Source of the DNA: Oscarella lobularis | Taxonomy: Eukaryota; Porifera; Homoscleromorpha; Homosclerophorida; Oscarellidae | Assembly: GCF_947507565.1 (NCBI RefSeq) | Contig: NC_089180.1 | Coordinates: 682,001 to 746,000, forward strand | Direction: 5' to 3' | Length of the DNA stretch: 64,000 bases | Shown: positions 1 through 13,361 of the stretch, piece after piece | Position numbering within the stretch: the first letter of the stretch is position 1 | Layout of the letters: the number at the start of each line of letters is the position of its first letter | The notes under the pieces: generated by a model | The model's input: only the letters and a program-made list of their open reading frames with translations | Databases searched by the model: none | Told to the model about the DNA's origin: nothing | Position numbers and translations under genes: made by a program

Positions 1-3000
1 CCTCAATTTGATATTTAGTCTTTTAGAATCAAGTTTAGGCCCTCAACTTCATATTTAGTCTTTCAGAATCAAGGTTTACGCCCTCAACTTCATATTTAGT
101 CTTTTAGAATCAAGGCTTACGCCCTCAACTTCATATTTAGTCCTTTAGAATCAAAGTTTTTGCCCTCAACTTCATATTTAGTCTTTTAGAATCAAAGTTT
201 AGGCCCTCAACTTCATACTTAGTCCTTTAGAATCAAAGTTTAGGCCCTCAATTTGATATTTAGTCCTTTAGAATCAAGTTTAGGCCCTCAACTTCATATT
301 TAGGTCCTTAGAATCAAAGTTTAGGCCCTCAACTTCATATTTAGTCTTTTAGAATCAAGTTTACGCCGTCAACTTCATATTTAGTCCTTTGGAATCAAAG
401 TTTAGGCCCTCAATATTATATTTAGTCTTTTAGAATCAAGTTTAAGCCCCCAACTTCTTATTTATTCCTTCAGAATCAAAGTTTCGGCCCTCAACTTCAT
501 ATTTAGTCCTTTAGAATCAAACTTTAGGCCCTCAACTTCATATTTAGTCTTTCAGAATCAAAGTGTAGGCCATCAACTTCATATTTAGTCTTTTAGAATA
601 AAAGTTTATGCCCTCAGCTTCATATTTAGTCCTTTAGAATCAAGTTTAGGCCCTCAACTTCATATTTAGTCTTTTAGAGTCAAAGTTTAGTCCCTCAACT
701 TCATATTTAGTCCTTTAGAATCAAACTTTAGGCCCTCAACTTCATATTTAGTCCTTTAGAATCAAGTTTAGGCCCTCAACTTCATATTTATTCCTTCAGA
801 ATCAAAGTTTAGGCCCTCAACTTCATACTTAGTCCTTTAGAATCAAAGTTTAAGCTCTCAACTTCATATTTAGTCCTTGAGAATCAAAGTTTAGGCCCTC
901 AACTTCATATTTAGTCCTTCAGAATCAAAGTTTAGGCCCTCAACTTCATATTTAAGTCGTTAGAATCAACGTTTAGGCCTTCAACTTCATATTTAGTCTT
1001 TTGGAATCAAAGTTTAGGCCCTCAATTTTATATTTAGTCTTTTAGCATCACGTTTAGGCTCTCAACTTCATATTTAGTCCTTTGAATCAAAGTTTAGGCC
1101 CTCAACTTCATATTTTATCTTTTAGAGTCAAAGTTTTGTCCCTGAACTTCATATTTAGTCCTTTAGAATCAAACTTTCGGCCCTCAACTTCATATTTATT
1201 CCTTCAGAATCAAAGTTTAGGCCATCAACTTTATATTTAGTCCTTTAGAATCAAAGTTTAGGCCCTCAATTTGATATTTAGTCTTTTAGAATCAAGTTTA
1301 GGCCCTCAACTTCATATTTAGTCTTTCAGAATGAAGGTTTACGCCCTGAACTTCATATTTAGTCCTTTGGAATCAAAGTTTAGGCCCTCAATTTGATATT
1401 TTGTCTTTTAGAATCAAGTTTAGGCCCTCAACCTTATATTTAGGTCCTTAGAATCAAACTTTAGGCCCTCAACTTCATATTTAGTCTTTCAGAATCAAAG
1501 TGTAGGCCATCAACTTCATATTTAGTCTTTTAGAATAAAAGTTTATGCCCTCAGCTTCATATTTAGTCCTTTAGAATCAAGTTTAGGCCCTCAACTTCAT
1601 ATTTAGTCTTTTAGAGTCAAAGTTTAGTCCCTCAACTTCATATTTAGTCCTTTAGAATCAAACTTTAGGCCCTCAACTTCATATTTAGTCCTTTAGAATC
1701 AAGTTTAGGCCCTCAACTTCATATTTATTCCTTCAGAATCAAAGTTTAGGCCCTCAACTTCATACTTAGTCCTTTAGAATCAAAGTTTAAGCTCTCAACT
1801 TCATATTTAGTCCTTGAGAATCAAACTTTAGGCCCTCAACTTCATATTTAGTCTTTTAGAATCAAAGTTTAGGCCCTCAATTTTATATTTAGTCTTTTAG
1901 CATCACGTTTAGGCTCTCAACTTCATATTTAGTCCTTTGAATCAAAGTTTAGGCCCTCAACTTCATATTTTATCTTTTAGAGTCAAAGTTTTGTCCCTGA
2001 ACTTCATATTTAGTCCTTTAGAATCAAACTTTCGGCCCTCAACTTCATATTTATTCCTTCAGAATCAAAGTTTAGGCCCTCAACTTCATATTTAGTTTTT
2101 TAGAATCAAAGTTTAGGCCCTCAATTTGATATTTAGTCTTTTAGAATCAAGTTTAGGCCCTCTACTTCATATTTAGCTTTTCAGAATGAAGGTTTACGCC
2201 CTCAACTTCATATTTAGTCCTTTGGAATCAAAGTTTAGGCCCTCAATTTGATATTTTGTCTTTTAGAATCAAGTTTTGGCCCTCAACCTTATATTTAGGT
2301 CCTTAGAATCAAAGTTTAGGCCCTCAACTTTATATTTAGTCTTTCAGAATCAAAGTGTAGGCCATCAACTTCATATTTAGTCTTTTAGAATAAAAGTTTA
2401 TGCCCTCAGCTTCATATTTAGTCTTTTAGAATCAAGTTTAGGCCCTCAACTTCATATTTAGTCTTTTAGAGTCAAAGTTTAGTCCCTCAACTTCATATTT
2501 AGTCCTTTAGAATCAAACTTTAGGCCCTCAACTTCATATTTAGTCCTTCAGAATTAAAGTTTAGGCCCTCAACTTCATATTTAGTTCTTTAGAATCAAAG
2601 TTTAGGCCCTCAACTTCATATTTTGTCTTTTAGAATCAAAGTTGAGGCTCTCAATTTGATATTTAGTCTTTTAGAATCAAGTTTAGGCCCTCAACTTCAT
2701 ATTTAGTCTTTCAGAATCAAAGTTTACGCCCTCAACTTCATACTTAGTCCTTTAGAATCAAAGTTTAGGCCTTCAACTTCATATTTAGTCCTTTAGAATC
2801 AAAGTTTAGGCCTCAACTTCATATTTAGTCCTTCAGAATCAAAGTTTAGGCCCTCAACTTCATATTTAGTCCTTTAGAATCAAAGTTTAGGCCCTCAATT
2901 TGATATTTAGTCTTTTAGAATCAAGTTTAGGCCCTCAACTTCATATTTAGTCTTTCAGAATCAAGGTTTACGCCCTCAACTTCATATTTAGTCTTTTAGA

Positions 3001-3299
3001 ATCAAGGCTTACGCCCTCAACTTCATATTTAGTCCTTTAGAATCAAAGTTTTTGCCCTCAACTTCATATTTAGTCTTTTAGAATCAAAGTTTTGGCCCTC
3101 AATTTGATATTTAGTCTTTTAGAATCAAGTTTAGGCCCTCAACTTCATATTTAGTCTTTCAGAATCAAGGCTTACGCCCTCAACTTCATATTTAGTCCTT
3201 TGGAATCAATGTTTAGGCCCTCAACTTGATATTTAGTTTTTAGAATCAAGTTTAGGCCCTCAACCTTATATTGAGGTCCTTAGAATCAAAGTTTAGGCC

Positions 3300-4090
3300 C
3301 TCAACTTCATATTTAGTCTTTTAGAATAAAAGTTTTTGCCCTCAGCTTCATATTTAGTCCTTTAGAATCAAGTTTAGGCCCTCAACTTCATATTTAGTTC
3401 TTTAGAATTAAAGTTTAGGCCCTCAACTTCATATTTAGTTTTTTAAAATTAAAGTTTCCGCCCTCAACTTCATATTTAGTCTTTTAGAATCAAAATTTAG
3501 GCCCTCAACTTCATATTTATTCCTTTAGAATCAACGTTTAGGCCTTCAACTTCATATTTAGTCTTTTAGAATCAAAGTTTAGGCCCTCAATTTTATATTT
3601 AGTCTTTTAGCATCACGTTTAGGCTCTCAACTTCATATTTAGTGCTTTAGAATAAGTTTAGGCCCTCAACTTCATATTTAAGTCGTTAGAATCAAAGTTT
3701 AGGCCCTCAACTTCATATTTAGTCCTTCAGAATCAAAGTTTAGGCCCTCAACTTCATATTTATTCCTTTAGAATCAAAGTTTAGGCCCTCATTTTGATAT
3801 TTAGTCTTTTAGAATCAAGTTTAGGCCCTCAACTTCATATTTAGTCTTTCAGAATCAAAGTTTACGCTCTCAACTTCATACTTAGTCCTTTAGAATCAAA
3901 GTTTAGGCCTTCAACTTCATATTTAGTCCTTTAGAATCAAAGTTTAGGCCCTCAACTTCATATTTAGTCCTTCAGAATCAAAGTTTAGGCCCTCAACTTC
4001 ATATTTAGTCCTTTAGAATCAAAGTTTAGGCCCTCAATTTGATATTTAGTCTTTTAGAATCAAGTTTAGGCCCTCAACTTCATATTTAGT
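3300..4090. repeat. Intra-array duplicated block B, copy 1
   Basis: This block matches 12571-13361 at a constant offset of 9271 bp. Landmarks are the TTAGAATAAA unit (3321 and 12592), the AAAATTAAAGTTTCCG unit (3445 and 12716) and the truncated AATAAGTTTA unit (3651 and 12922). It ends near 4090, where block A begins. Confidence 0.8.
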
Positions 4091-6170
4091 CCTTTAGAAT
4101 CAAAGTTTAAGCTCTCAACTTCATATTTAGTCCTTGAGACTCAAAGTTTAGGCCCTCAACTTCATATTTAGTCTTTTAGAATCAAAGTTTAGGCTCTCAA
4201 TTCGATATTTAGTCCTTCAGAATCAAAGTTTAGGCCCTCAACTTCATATTTATGTCGTTAGAAGCAACGTTTAGGCCTTCAACTTCATATTTAGTCTTTT
4301 AGAATCAAAGTTTAGGCCCTCAATTTGATATTTAGTCTTTTAGCATCACGTTTAAGCCCTCAACTTCATATTTAGTCTTTCAGAATCAAGGTTTACGCCC
4401 TCAACTTCATATTTAGTCCTTTGGAATCAAAGTTTAGTCGCTCAATTTGAGATTTAGTCTTTTAGAATCAAGTTTAGGCCCTCAACTTCATATTTATTCC
4501 TTCAGAATCAAAGTTTAGGCCCTCAACTTCATATTTAGTCCTTTAGAATCAAAGTTTAGGCCCTCAACTTCATACTTAGTCCTTTAGAATCAAAGTTTCT
4601 CAACTTCATATTTAGTCCTTTAGAATCAAAGTTTAGGCCCTCAATTTGATATTTAGTCTTTTAGAATCAAGTTTAGGCCCTCAACTTCATATTTAGTCTT
4701 TCAGAATCAAGGTTTACGCCTTCAACTTCATATTTAGTCCTTTGGAATCAAAGTTTAGGCCCTCAATTTGATATTTAGTCTTTTAGAATCAAGTTTAGGC
4801 CCTCAACCTTATATTTAGGTTCTTAGAATCAAACTTTAAGCCCTCAACTTCATATTTAGTCTTTCAGAATCAAAGTGTAGGCCATCAACTTCATATTTAG
4901 TCTTTTAGAATAAAAGTTTATGCCCTCAGCTTCATATTTAGTCCTTTAGAATCAAGTTTAGGCCCTCAACTTCATATTTAGTCGTTTAGAGTCAAAGTTT
5001 AGTCCCTCAACTTCATATTTAGTCCTTTAGAATCAAACTTTAGGCCCTCAACTTCATATTTAGTCCTTTAGAATCAAGTTTAGGCCCTCAACTTCATATT
5101 TATTCCTTCAGAATCAAAGTTTAGGCCCTCAACTTCATATTTAGTCCTTTAGAATCAAAGTTTAGGCCCTCAACTTCATACTTAGTCCTTTAGAATCAAA
5201 GTTTAAGCTCTCAACTTCATATTTAGTCCTTGAGAATCAAACTTTAGGCCCTCAACTTCATATTTAGTCCTTCAGAATCAAAGTTTAGGCCCTCAACTTC
5301 ATATTTAAGTCGTTAGAATCAACGTTTAGGCCTTCAACTTCATATTTAGTCTTTTAGAATCAAAGTTTAGGCCCTCAATTTTATATTTAGTCTTTTAGCA
5401 TCACGTTTAGGCTCTCAACTTCATATTTAGTCCTTTGAATCAAAGTTTAGGCCCTCAACTTCATATTTTATTTTTTAGAGTCAAAGTTTTGTCCCTGAAC
5501 TTCATATTTAGTCCTTTAGAATCAAACTTTCGGCCCTCAACTTCATATTTATTCCTTCAGAATCAAAGTTTAGGCCCTCAACTTTATATTTAGTCCTTTA
5601 GAATCAAAGTTTAGGCCCTCAATTTGATATTTAGTCTTTTAGAATCAAGTTTAGGCCCTCAACTTCATATTTAGTCTTTCAGAATGAAGGTTTACGCCCT
5701 GAACTTCATATTTAGTCCTTTGGAATCAAAGTTTAGGCCCTCAATTTGATATTTTGTCTTTTAGAATCAAGTTTTGGCCCTCAACCTCATATTTAGGTCC
5801 TTAGAATCAAAGTTTAGGCCCTCAACTTTATATTTAGTCTTTCAGAATCAAAGTGTAGGCCATCAACTTCATATTTAGTCTTTTAGAATAAAAGTTTATG
5901 CCCTCAGCTTCATATTTAGTCCTTTAGAATCAAGTTTAGGCCCTCAACTTCATATTTAGTCTTTTAGAGTCAAAGTTTAGTCCCTCAACTTCATATTTAG
6001 TCCTTTAGAATCAAACTTTAGGCCCTCAACTTCATATTTAGTCCTTTAGAATCAAAGTTTAGGCAATCAACGTCATATTTAGTCTTTTAGAATCAAAGTT
6101 TAGGCCCTCAATTTGATATTTAGTCTTTTAGAATCAAGTTTAGGCCCTCAACTTCATATTTAGTCCTTTA
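4090..6170. repeat. Intra-array duplicated block A, copy 1
   Basis: Rare unit variants show this block matches 9700-11780 at a constant offset of 5610 bp. Examples are GAAGCAACGT (4261 and 9871), CAAAGTTTCT (4591 and 10201), AAGTGTAGGC (4873/5851 and 10483/11461) and AGGCAATCAACGTC (6061 and 11671). Register is lost after about 6170, where this copy has one extra unit. A shorter related copy lies near 7.34-7.9 kb. Confidence 0.85.
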
Positions 6171-9100
6171 GAATCAAGTTTAGGCCCTCAACTTCATATT
6201 TATTCCTTCAGAATCAAAGTTTAGGCCCTCAACTTCATATTTAGTCCTTTAGAATCAAAGTTTAGGCCCTCAACTTCATACTTAGTCCTTTAGAATCAAA
6301 GTTTAAGCTCTCAACTTCATATTTAGTCCTTGAGAATCAAACTTTAGGCCCTCAACTTCATATTTAGACCTTCAGAATCAAAGTTTAGGTCCTCAACTTC
6401 ATATTTAAGTCGTTAGAATCAACGTTTAGGCCTTCAACTTCATATTTAGTCTTTTAGAATCAAAGTTTAGGCCCTCAATTTTATATTTAGTCTTTTAGCA
6501 TCACTTTTAGGCTCTCAACTTCATATTTAGTCCTTTGAATCAAAGTTTAGGCCCTCAACTTCATATTTTATCTTTTAGAGTCAAAGTTTTGTCCCTGAAC
6601 TTCATATTTAGTCCTTTAGAATCAAACTTTCGGCCCTCAACTTCATATTTATTCCTTCAGAATCAAAGTTTAGGCCCTCAACTTTATATTTTGTCCTTTA
6701 GAATCAAAGTTTAGGCCCTCAATTTTATATTTAGTCTTTTAGAATCAAGTTTAGGCCCTCAACTTCATATTTAGTCTTTCAGAATCAAGGTTTACGCCCT
6801 CAACTTCATATTTAGTTCTTTGGAATCAAAGTTTAGGCCCTCAATTTGATATTTAGTCTTTTAGAATCAAGTTTAGGCCCTCAACCTTATATTTAGGTCC
6901 TTAGAATCAAACTTTAGGCCCTCAACATCATATTTAGTCTTTCAGAATCAAAGTGTAGGCCATCAACTTCATATTTAGTCTTTTAGAATAAAAGTTTATG
7001 CCCTCAGCTTCATATTTAGTCCTTTAGAATCAAGTTTAGGCCCTCAACTTCATATTTAGTCTTTTAGAGTCAAAGTTTAGTCCCTCAACTTCATATTTAG
7101 TCCTTTAGAATCAAACTTTAGTCCCTCAACTTCATATTTAGTCCTTTAGAATCAAGTTTAGGCCCTCAACTTCATATTTATTCCTTCAGAATCAAAGTTT
7201 AGGCCCTCAACTTTATATTTTATCTTTTAGAGTCAAAGTTTTGTCCCTGAACTTCATATTTAGTCCTTTAGAATCAAACTTTCGGCCCTCAACTTCATAT
7301 TTATTCCTTCAGAATCAAAGTTTAGGCCATCAACTTCATATTTAGTCCTTTAGAATCAAAGTTTAAGCTCTCAACTTCATATTTAGTCCTTGAGACTCAA
7401 AGTTTAGGCCCTCAACTTCATATTTAGTTATTTAGAATCAAAGTTTAGGCTCTCAATTCGATATTTAGTCCTTCAGAATCAAAGTTTAGGCCCTCAACTT
7501 CATATTTATGTCGTTAGAAGCAACGTTTAGGCCTTCAACTTCATATTTAGTCTTTTAGAATCAAAGTTTAGGCCCTCAATTTGATATTTAGTCTTTTAGC
7601 ATCACGTTTAAGCCCTCAACTTCATATTTAGTCTTTCAGAATCAAGGTTTACGCCCTCAACTTCATATTTAGTCCTTTGGAATCAAAGTTTACGCCCTCA
7701 ATTTGAGATTTAGTCTTTTAGAATCAAGTTTAGGCCCTCAACTTCATATTTATTCCTTCAGAATCAAAGTTTAGGCCCTCAACTTCATATTTAGTCCTTT
7801 AGAATCAAAGTTTAGGCCCTCAACTTCATACTTAGTCCTTTAGAATCAAAGTTTCTCAACTTCATATTTAGTCCTTTAGAATCAAAGTTTAGGCCCTCAA
7901 TTTGATATTTAGAATCAAGTTTAGGCCCTCAACTTCATATTTAGTCTTTCAGAATCAAGGTTTACGCCCTCAACTTCATATTTAGTCCTTTGGAATCAAA
8001 GTTTAGGCCCTCAATTTGATATTTAGTCTTTTAGAATCAAGTTTAGGCCCTCAACTTTATATTTAGGTCCTTAGAATCAAACTTTAGGCCCTCAACTTCA
8101 TATTTAGTCTTTCAGAATCAAAGTGTAGGCCATCAACTTCATATTTAGTCTTTTAGAATAAAAGTTTATGCCCTCAGCTTCATATTTAGTCCTTTAGAAT
8201 CAAGTTTAGGCCCTCAACTTCATATTTAGTCTTTTAGAGTCAAAGTTTAGTCCCTCAACTTCATATTTAGTCCTTTAGAATCAAACTTTAGGCCCTCAAC
8301 TTCATATTTAGTCCTTTGGAATCAAGTTTAGGCCCTCAACTTCATATTTATTCCTTCAGAATCAAAGTTTAGGCCCTCAACTTCATATTTAGTCTTTTAG
8401 AATCAAAGTTTAGGCCCTCAACTTCATACTTAGTCCTTTAGAATCAAAGTTTAAGCTCTCAACTTCATATTTAGTTCTTGAGAATCAAACTTTAGGCCCT
8501 CAACTTCATATTTAGTCCTTTGGAATCAAGTTTAGGCCCTCAACTTCATATTTATTCCTTCAGAATCAAAGTTTAGGCCCTCAACTTCATATTTAGTCCT
8601 TTAGAATCAAAGTTTAGGCCCTCAACTTCATACTTAGTCCTTTAGAATCAAAGTTTAAGCTCTCAACTTCATATTTAGTTCTTGAGAATCAAACTTTAGG
8701 CCCTCAACTTCATATTTAGTCCTTCAGAATCAAAGTTTAGGCCCTCAACTTCATATTTAAGTCGTTAGATTCAACGTTTAGGCCTTCAACTTCATATTTA
8801 GTCTTTTAGAATCAAAGTTTAGGCCCTCAATTTGATATTTTGTCTTTTAGAATCAAGTTTTGGCCCTCAACCTTATATTTAGGTCCTTAGAATCAAAGTT
8901 TAGGCCCTCAACTTTATATTTATTCCTTCAGAATCAAAGTTTAGGCCCTCAACTTCATATTTAGTCCTTTAGAATCAAAGTTTAGGCCCTCAACTTCATA
9001 CTTAGTCCTTTAGAATCAAAGTTTAAGCTCTCAACTTCATATTTATTCCTTGAGAATCAAACTTTAGGCCCTCAACTTCATATTTAGTCCTTCAGAATCA

Positions 9101-9699
9101 AAGTTTAGGCCTTCAACTTCATATTTAGTCTTTCAGAATGAAGGTTTACGCCCTGAACTTCATATTTAGTCCTTTGGAATCAAAGTTTAGGCCCTCAATT
9201 TGATATTTTGTCTTTTAGAATCAAGTTTTGGCCCTCAACCTTATATTTAGGTCCTTAGAATAAAAGTTTAGGCCCTCAACTTTATATTTAGTCTTTCAGA
9301 ATCAAAGTGTAGGCCATCAACTTCATATTTAGTCTTTTAGAATAAAAGTTTATGCCCTCAGCTTCATATTTAGTCCTTTAGAATCAAGTTTAGGCCCTCA
9401 ACTTCATATTTAGTCTTTTAGAGTCAAAGTTTAGTCCCTCAACTTCATATTTAGTCCTTTAGAATCAAACTTTAGGCCCTCAACTTCATATTTAGTCCTT
9501 TAGAATCAAAGTTTAGGCCCTCAACGTCATATTTAGTCTTTTAGAATCAAAGTTTAGGCCCTCAATTTGATATTTAGTCTTTTAGAATCAAGTTTAGGCC
9601 CTCAACTTAATATTTATTCCTTCAGAATCAAAGTTTAGGCCCTCAACTTCATATTTAGTCCTTGAGAATCAAAGTTTAGGCCCTCAACTTCATACTTAG

Positions 9700-11780
9700 T
9701 CCTTTAGAATCAAAGTTTAAGCTCTCAACTTCATATTTAGTCCTTGAGACTCAAAGTTTAGGCCCTCAACTTCATATTTAGTCTTTTAGAATCAAAGTTT
9801 AGGCTCTCAATTCGATATTTAGTCCTTCAGAATCAAAGTTTAGGCCCTCAACTTCATATTTATGTCGTTAGAAGCAACGTTTAGGCCTTCAACTTCATAT
9901 TTAGTCTTTTAGAATCAAAGTTTAGGCCCTCAATTTGATATTTAGTCTTTTAGCATCACGTTTAAGCCCTCAACTTCATATTTAGTCTTTCAGAATCAAG
10001 GTTTACGCCCTCAACTTCATATTTAGTCCTTTGGAATCAAAGTTTAGGCGCTCAATTTGAGATTTAGTCTTTTAGAATCAAGTTTAGGCCCTCAACTTCA
10101 TATTTATTCCTTCAGAATCAAAGTTTAGGCCCTCAACTTCATATTTAGTCCTTTAGAATCAAAGTTTAGGCCCTCAACTTCATACTTAGTCCTTTAGAAT
10201 CAAAGTTTCTCAACTTCATATTTAGTCCTTTAGAATCAAAGTTTAGGCCCTCAATTTGATATTTAGTCTTTTAGAATCAAGTTTAGGCCCTCAACTTCAT
10301 ATTTAGTCTTTCAGAATCAAGGTTTACGCCCTCAACTTCATATTTAGTCCTTTGGAATCAAAGTTTAGGCCCTCAATTTGATATTTAGTCTTTTAGAATC
10401 AAGTTTAGGCCCTCAACCTTATATTTAGGTCCTTAGAATCAAACTTTAAGCCCTCAACTTCATATTTAGTCTTTCAGAATCAAAGTGTAGGCCATCAACT
10501 TCATATTTAGTCTTTTAGAATAAAAGTTTATGCTCTCAGCTTCATATTTAGTCCTTTAGAATCAAGTTTAGGCCCTCAACTTCATATTTAGTCGTTTAGA
10601 GTCAAAGTTTAGTCCCTCAACTTCATATTTAGTCCTTTAGAATCAAACTTTAGGCCCTCAACTTCATATTTAGTCCTTTAGAATCAAGTTTAGGCCCTCA
10701 ACTTCATATTTATTCCTTCAGAATCAAAGTTTAGGCCCTCAACTTCATATTTAGTCCTTTAGAATCAAAGTTTAGGCCCTCAACTTCATACTTAGTCCTT
10801 TAGAATCAAAGTTTAAGCTCTCAACTTCATATTTAGTCCTTGAGAATCAAACTTTAGGCCCTCAACTTCATATTTAGTCCTTCAGAATCAAAGTTTAGGC
10901 CCTCAACTTCATATTTAAGTCGTTAGAATCAACGTTTAGGCCTTCAACTTCATATTTAGTCTTTTAGAATCAAAGTTTAGGCCCTCAATTTTATATTTAG
11001 TCTTTTAGCATCACGTTTAGGCTCTCAACTTCATATTTAGTCCTTTGAATCAAAGTTTAGGCCCTCAACTTCATATTTTATCTTTTAGAGTCAAAGTTTT
11101 GTCCCTGAACTTCATATTTAGTCCTTTAGAATCAAACTTTCGGCCCTCAACTTCATATTTATTCCTTCAGAATCAAAGTTTAGGCCCTCAACTTTATATT
11201 TAGTCCTTTAGAATCAAAGTTTAGGCCCTCAATTTTATATTTAGTCTTTTAGAATCAAGTTTAGGCCCTCAACTTCATATTTAGTCTTTCAGAATGAACG
11301 TTTACGCTCTGAACTTCATATTTAGTCCTTTGGAATCAAAGTTTAGGCCCTCAATTTGATATTTTGTCTTTTAGAATCAAGTTTTGGCCCTCAACCTCAT
11401 ATTTAGGTCCTTAGAATCAAAGTTTAGGCCCTCAACTTTATATTTAGTCTTTCAGAATCAAAGTGTAGGCCATCAACTTCATATTTAGTCTTTTAGAATA
11501 AAAGTTTATGCCCTCAGCTTCATATTTAGTCCTTTAGAATCAAGTTTAGGCCCTCAACTTCATATTTAGTCTTTTAGAGTCAAAGTTTAGTCCCTCAACT
11601 TCATATTTAGTCCTTTAGAATCAAACTTTAGGCCCTCAACTTCATATTTAGTCCTTTAGAATCAAAGTTTAGGCAATCAACGTCATATTTAGTCTTTTAG
11701 AATCAAAGTTTAGGCCCTCAATTTGATATTTAGTCTTTTAGAATCAAGTTTAGGCCCTCAACTTCATATTTATTCCTTCA
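9700..11780. repeat. Intra-array duplicated block A, copy 2
   Basis: This is the second copy of the block at 4090-6170, in the same orientation at an offset of 5610 bp. Scattered substitutions separate the copies, so the duplication is recent relative to the divergence of individual 41-bp units but not brand new. Confidence 0.85.
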
Positions 11781-12570
11781 GAATCAAAGTTTAGGCCCTC
11801 AACTTCATATTTAGTCCTTTAGAATCAAAGTTTAGGCCCTCAACTTCATATTTAGTCCTTCAGAATCAAAGTTTAGGCCCTCAACTTCATATTTAGTCCT
11901 TTAGAATCAAAGTTTAGGCCCTCAATTTGATATTTAGTCTTTTAGAATCAATTTTAGGCCCTCAACTTCATATTTAGTCTTTCAGAATGAAGGTTTACGC
12001 CCTCAACTTCATATTTAGTCTTTTAGAATCAAAATTTAGGCCCTCAACTTCATATTTATTCCTTTAGAATCAACGTTTAGGCCTTCAACTTCATATTTAG
12101 TCTTTTAGAATCAAAGTTTAGGCCCTCAATTTGATATTTAGTCTTTTAGCATCACGTTTAGGCTCTCAACTTCATATTTAGTCCTTTAGAATAAGTTTAG
12201 GCCCTCAACTTCATATTTAAGTCGTTAGAATCAAAGTTTAGGCCCTCAACTTCATATTTATTCCTTTAGAATCAAAGTTTAGGCCCTGATTTTGATATTT
12301 AGTCTTTTAGAATCAAGTTTAGGCCCTCAACTTCATATTTAGTTTTTCAGAATCAAAGTTTAGGCCCTCAACTTCATATTTATTCCTTTAGAATCAAAGT
12401 TTAGGCCCTGATTTTGATATTTAGTCTTTTAGAATCAAGTTTAGGCCCTCAACTTCATATTTAGTCTTTCAGAATCAAAGTTTTCGCTCTCAACTTCATA
12501 CTTAGTCCTGTAGAATCAAAGTTTAGGCCTTCAACTTCATATTTAGTCCTTTGGAATCAAAGTTTAGGCC

Positions 12571-13361
12571 ATCAACTTCATATTTAGTCTTTTAGAATAA
12601 AAGTTTATGCCCTCAGCTTCATATTTAGTCCTTTAGAATCAAGTTTAGGCCCTCAACTTCATATTTAGTTCTTTAGAATTAAGGTTCAGGTCCTCAACTT
12701 CATATTTAGTTTTTTAAAATTAAAGTTTCCGTCCTCAACTTCATATTTAGTCTTTTAGAATCAAAATTTAGGCCCTCAACTTCATATTTATTCCTTTAGA
12801 ATCAACGTTTAGGCCTTCAACTTCATATTTAGTCTTTTACAATCAAAGTTTAGGCCCTCAATTTTATATTTAGTCTTTTAGCATCACGTTTAGGCTCTCA
12901 ACTTCATATTTAGTGCTTTAGAATAAGTTTAGGCCCTCAACTTCATATTTAAGTCGTTAGAATCAAAGTTTAGGCCCTCAACTTCATATTTAGTCCTTCA
13001 GAATCAAAGTTTAGGCCCTCAACTTCATATTTATTCCTTTAGAATCAAAGTTTAGGCCCTGATTTTGATATTTAGTCTTTTAGAATCAAGTTTAGGCCCT
13101 CAACTTCATATTTAGTCTTTCAGAATCAAAGTTTACGCTCTCAACTTCATACTTAGTCCTTTAGAATCAAAGTTTAGGCCTTCAACTTCATATTTAGTCC
13201 TTTAGAATCAAAGTTTAGGCCCTCAACTTCATATTTAGTCCTTCAGAATCAAATTTTAGGCCCTCAACTTCATATTTAGTCCTTTAGAATCAAAGTTTAG
13301 GCCCTCAATTTTATATTTAGTCTTTTAGAATCAAGTTTAGGCCCTCAACTTCATATTTAGT
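12571..13361. repeat. Intra-array duplicated block B, copy 2
   Basis: This is the second copy of the block at 3300-4090 in the same orientation, with a few substitutions (for example ...TTTCCGTCC for ...TTTCCGCCC). It ends in a different unit context from copy 1, placing a breakpoint near 13361. Confidence 0.8.
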
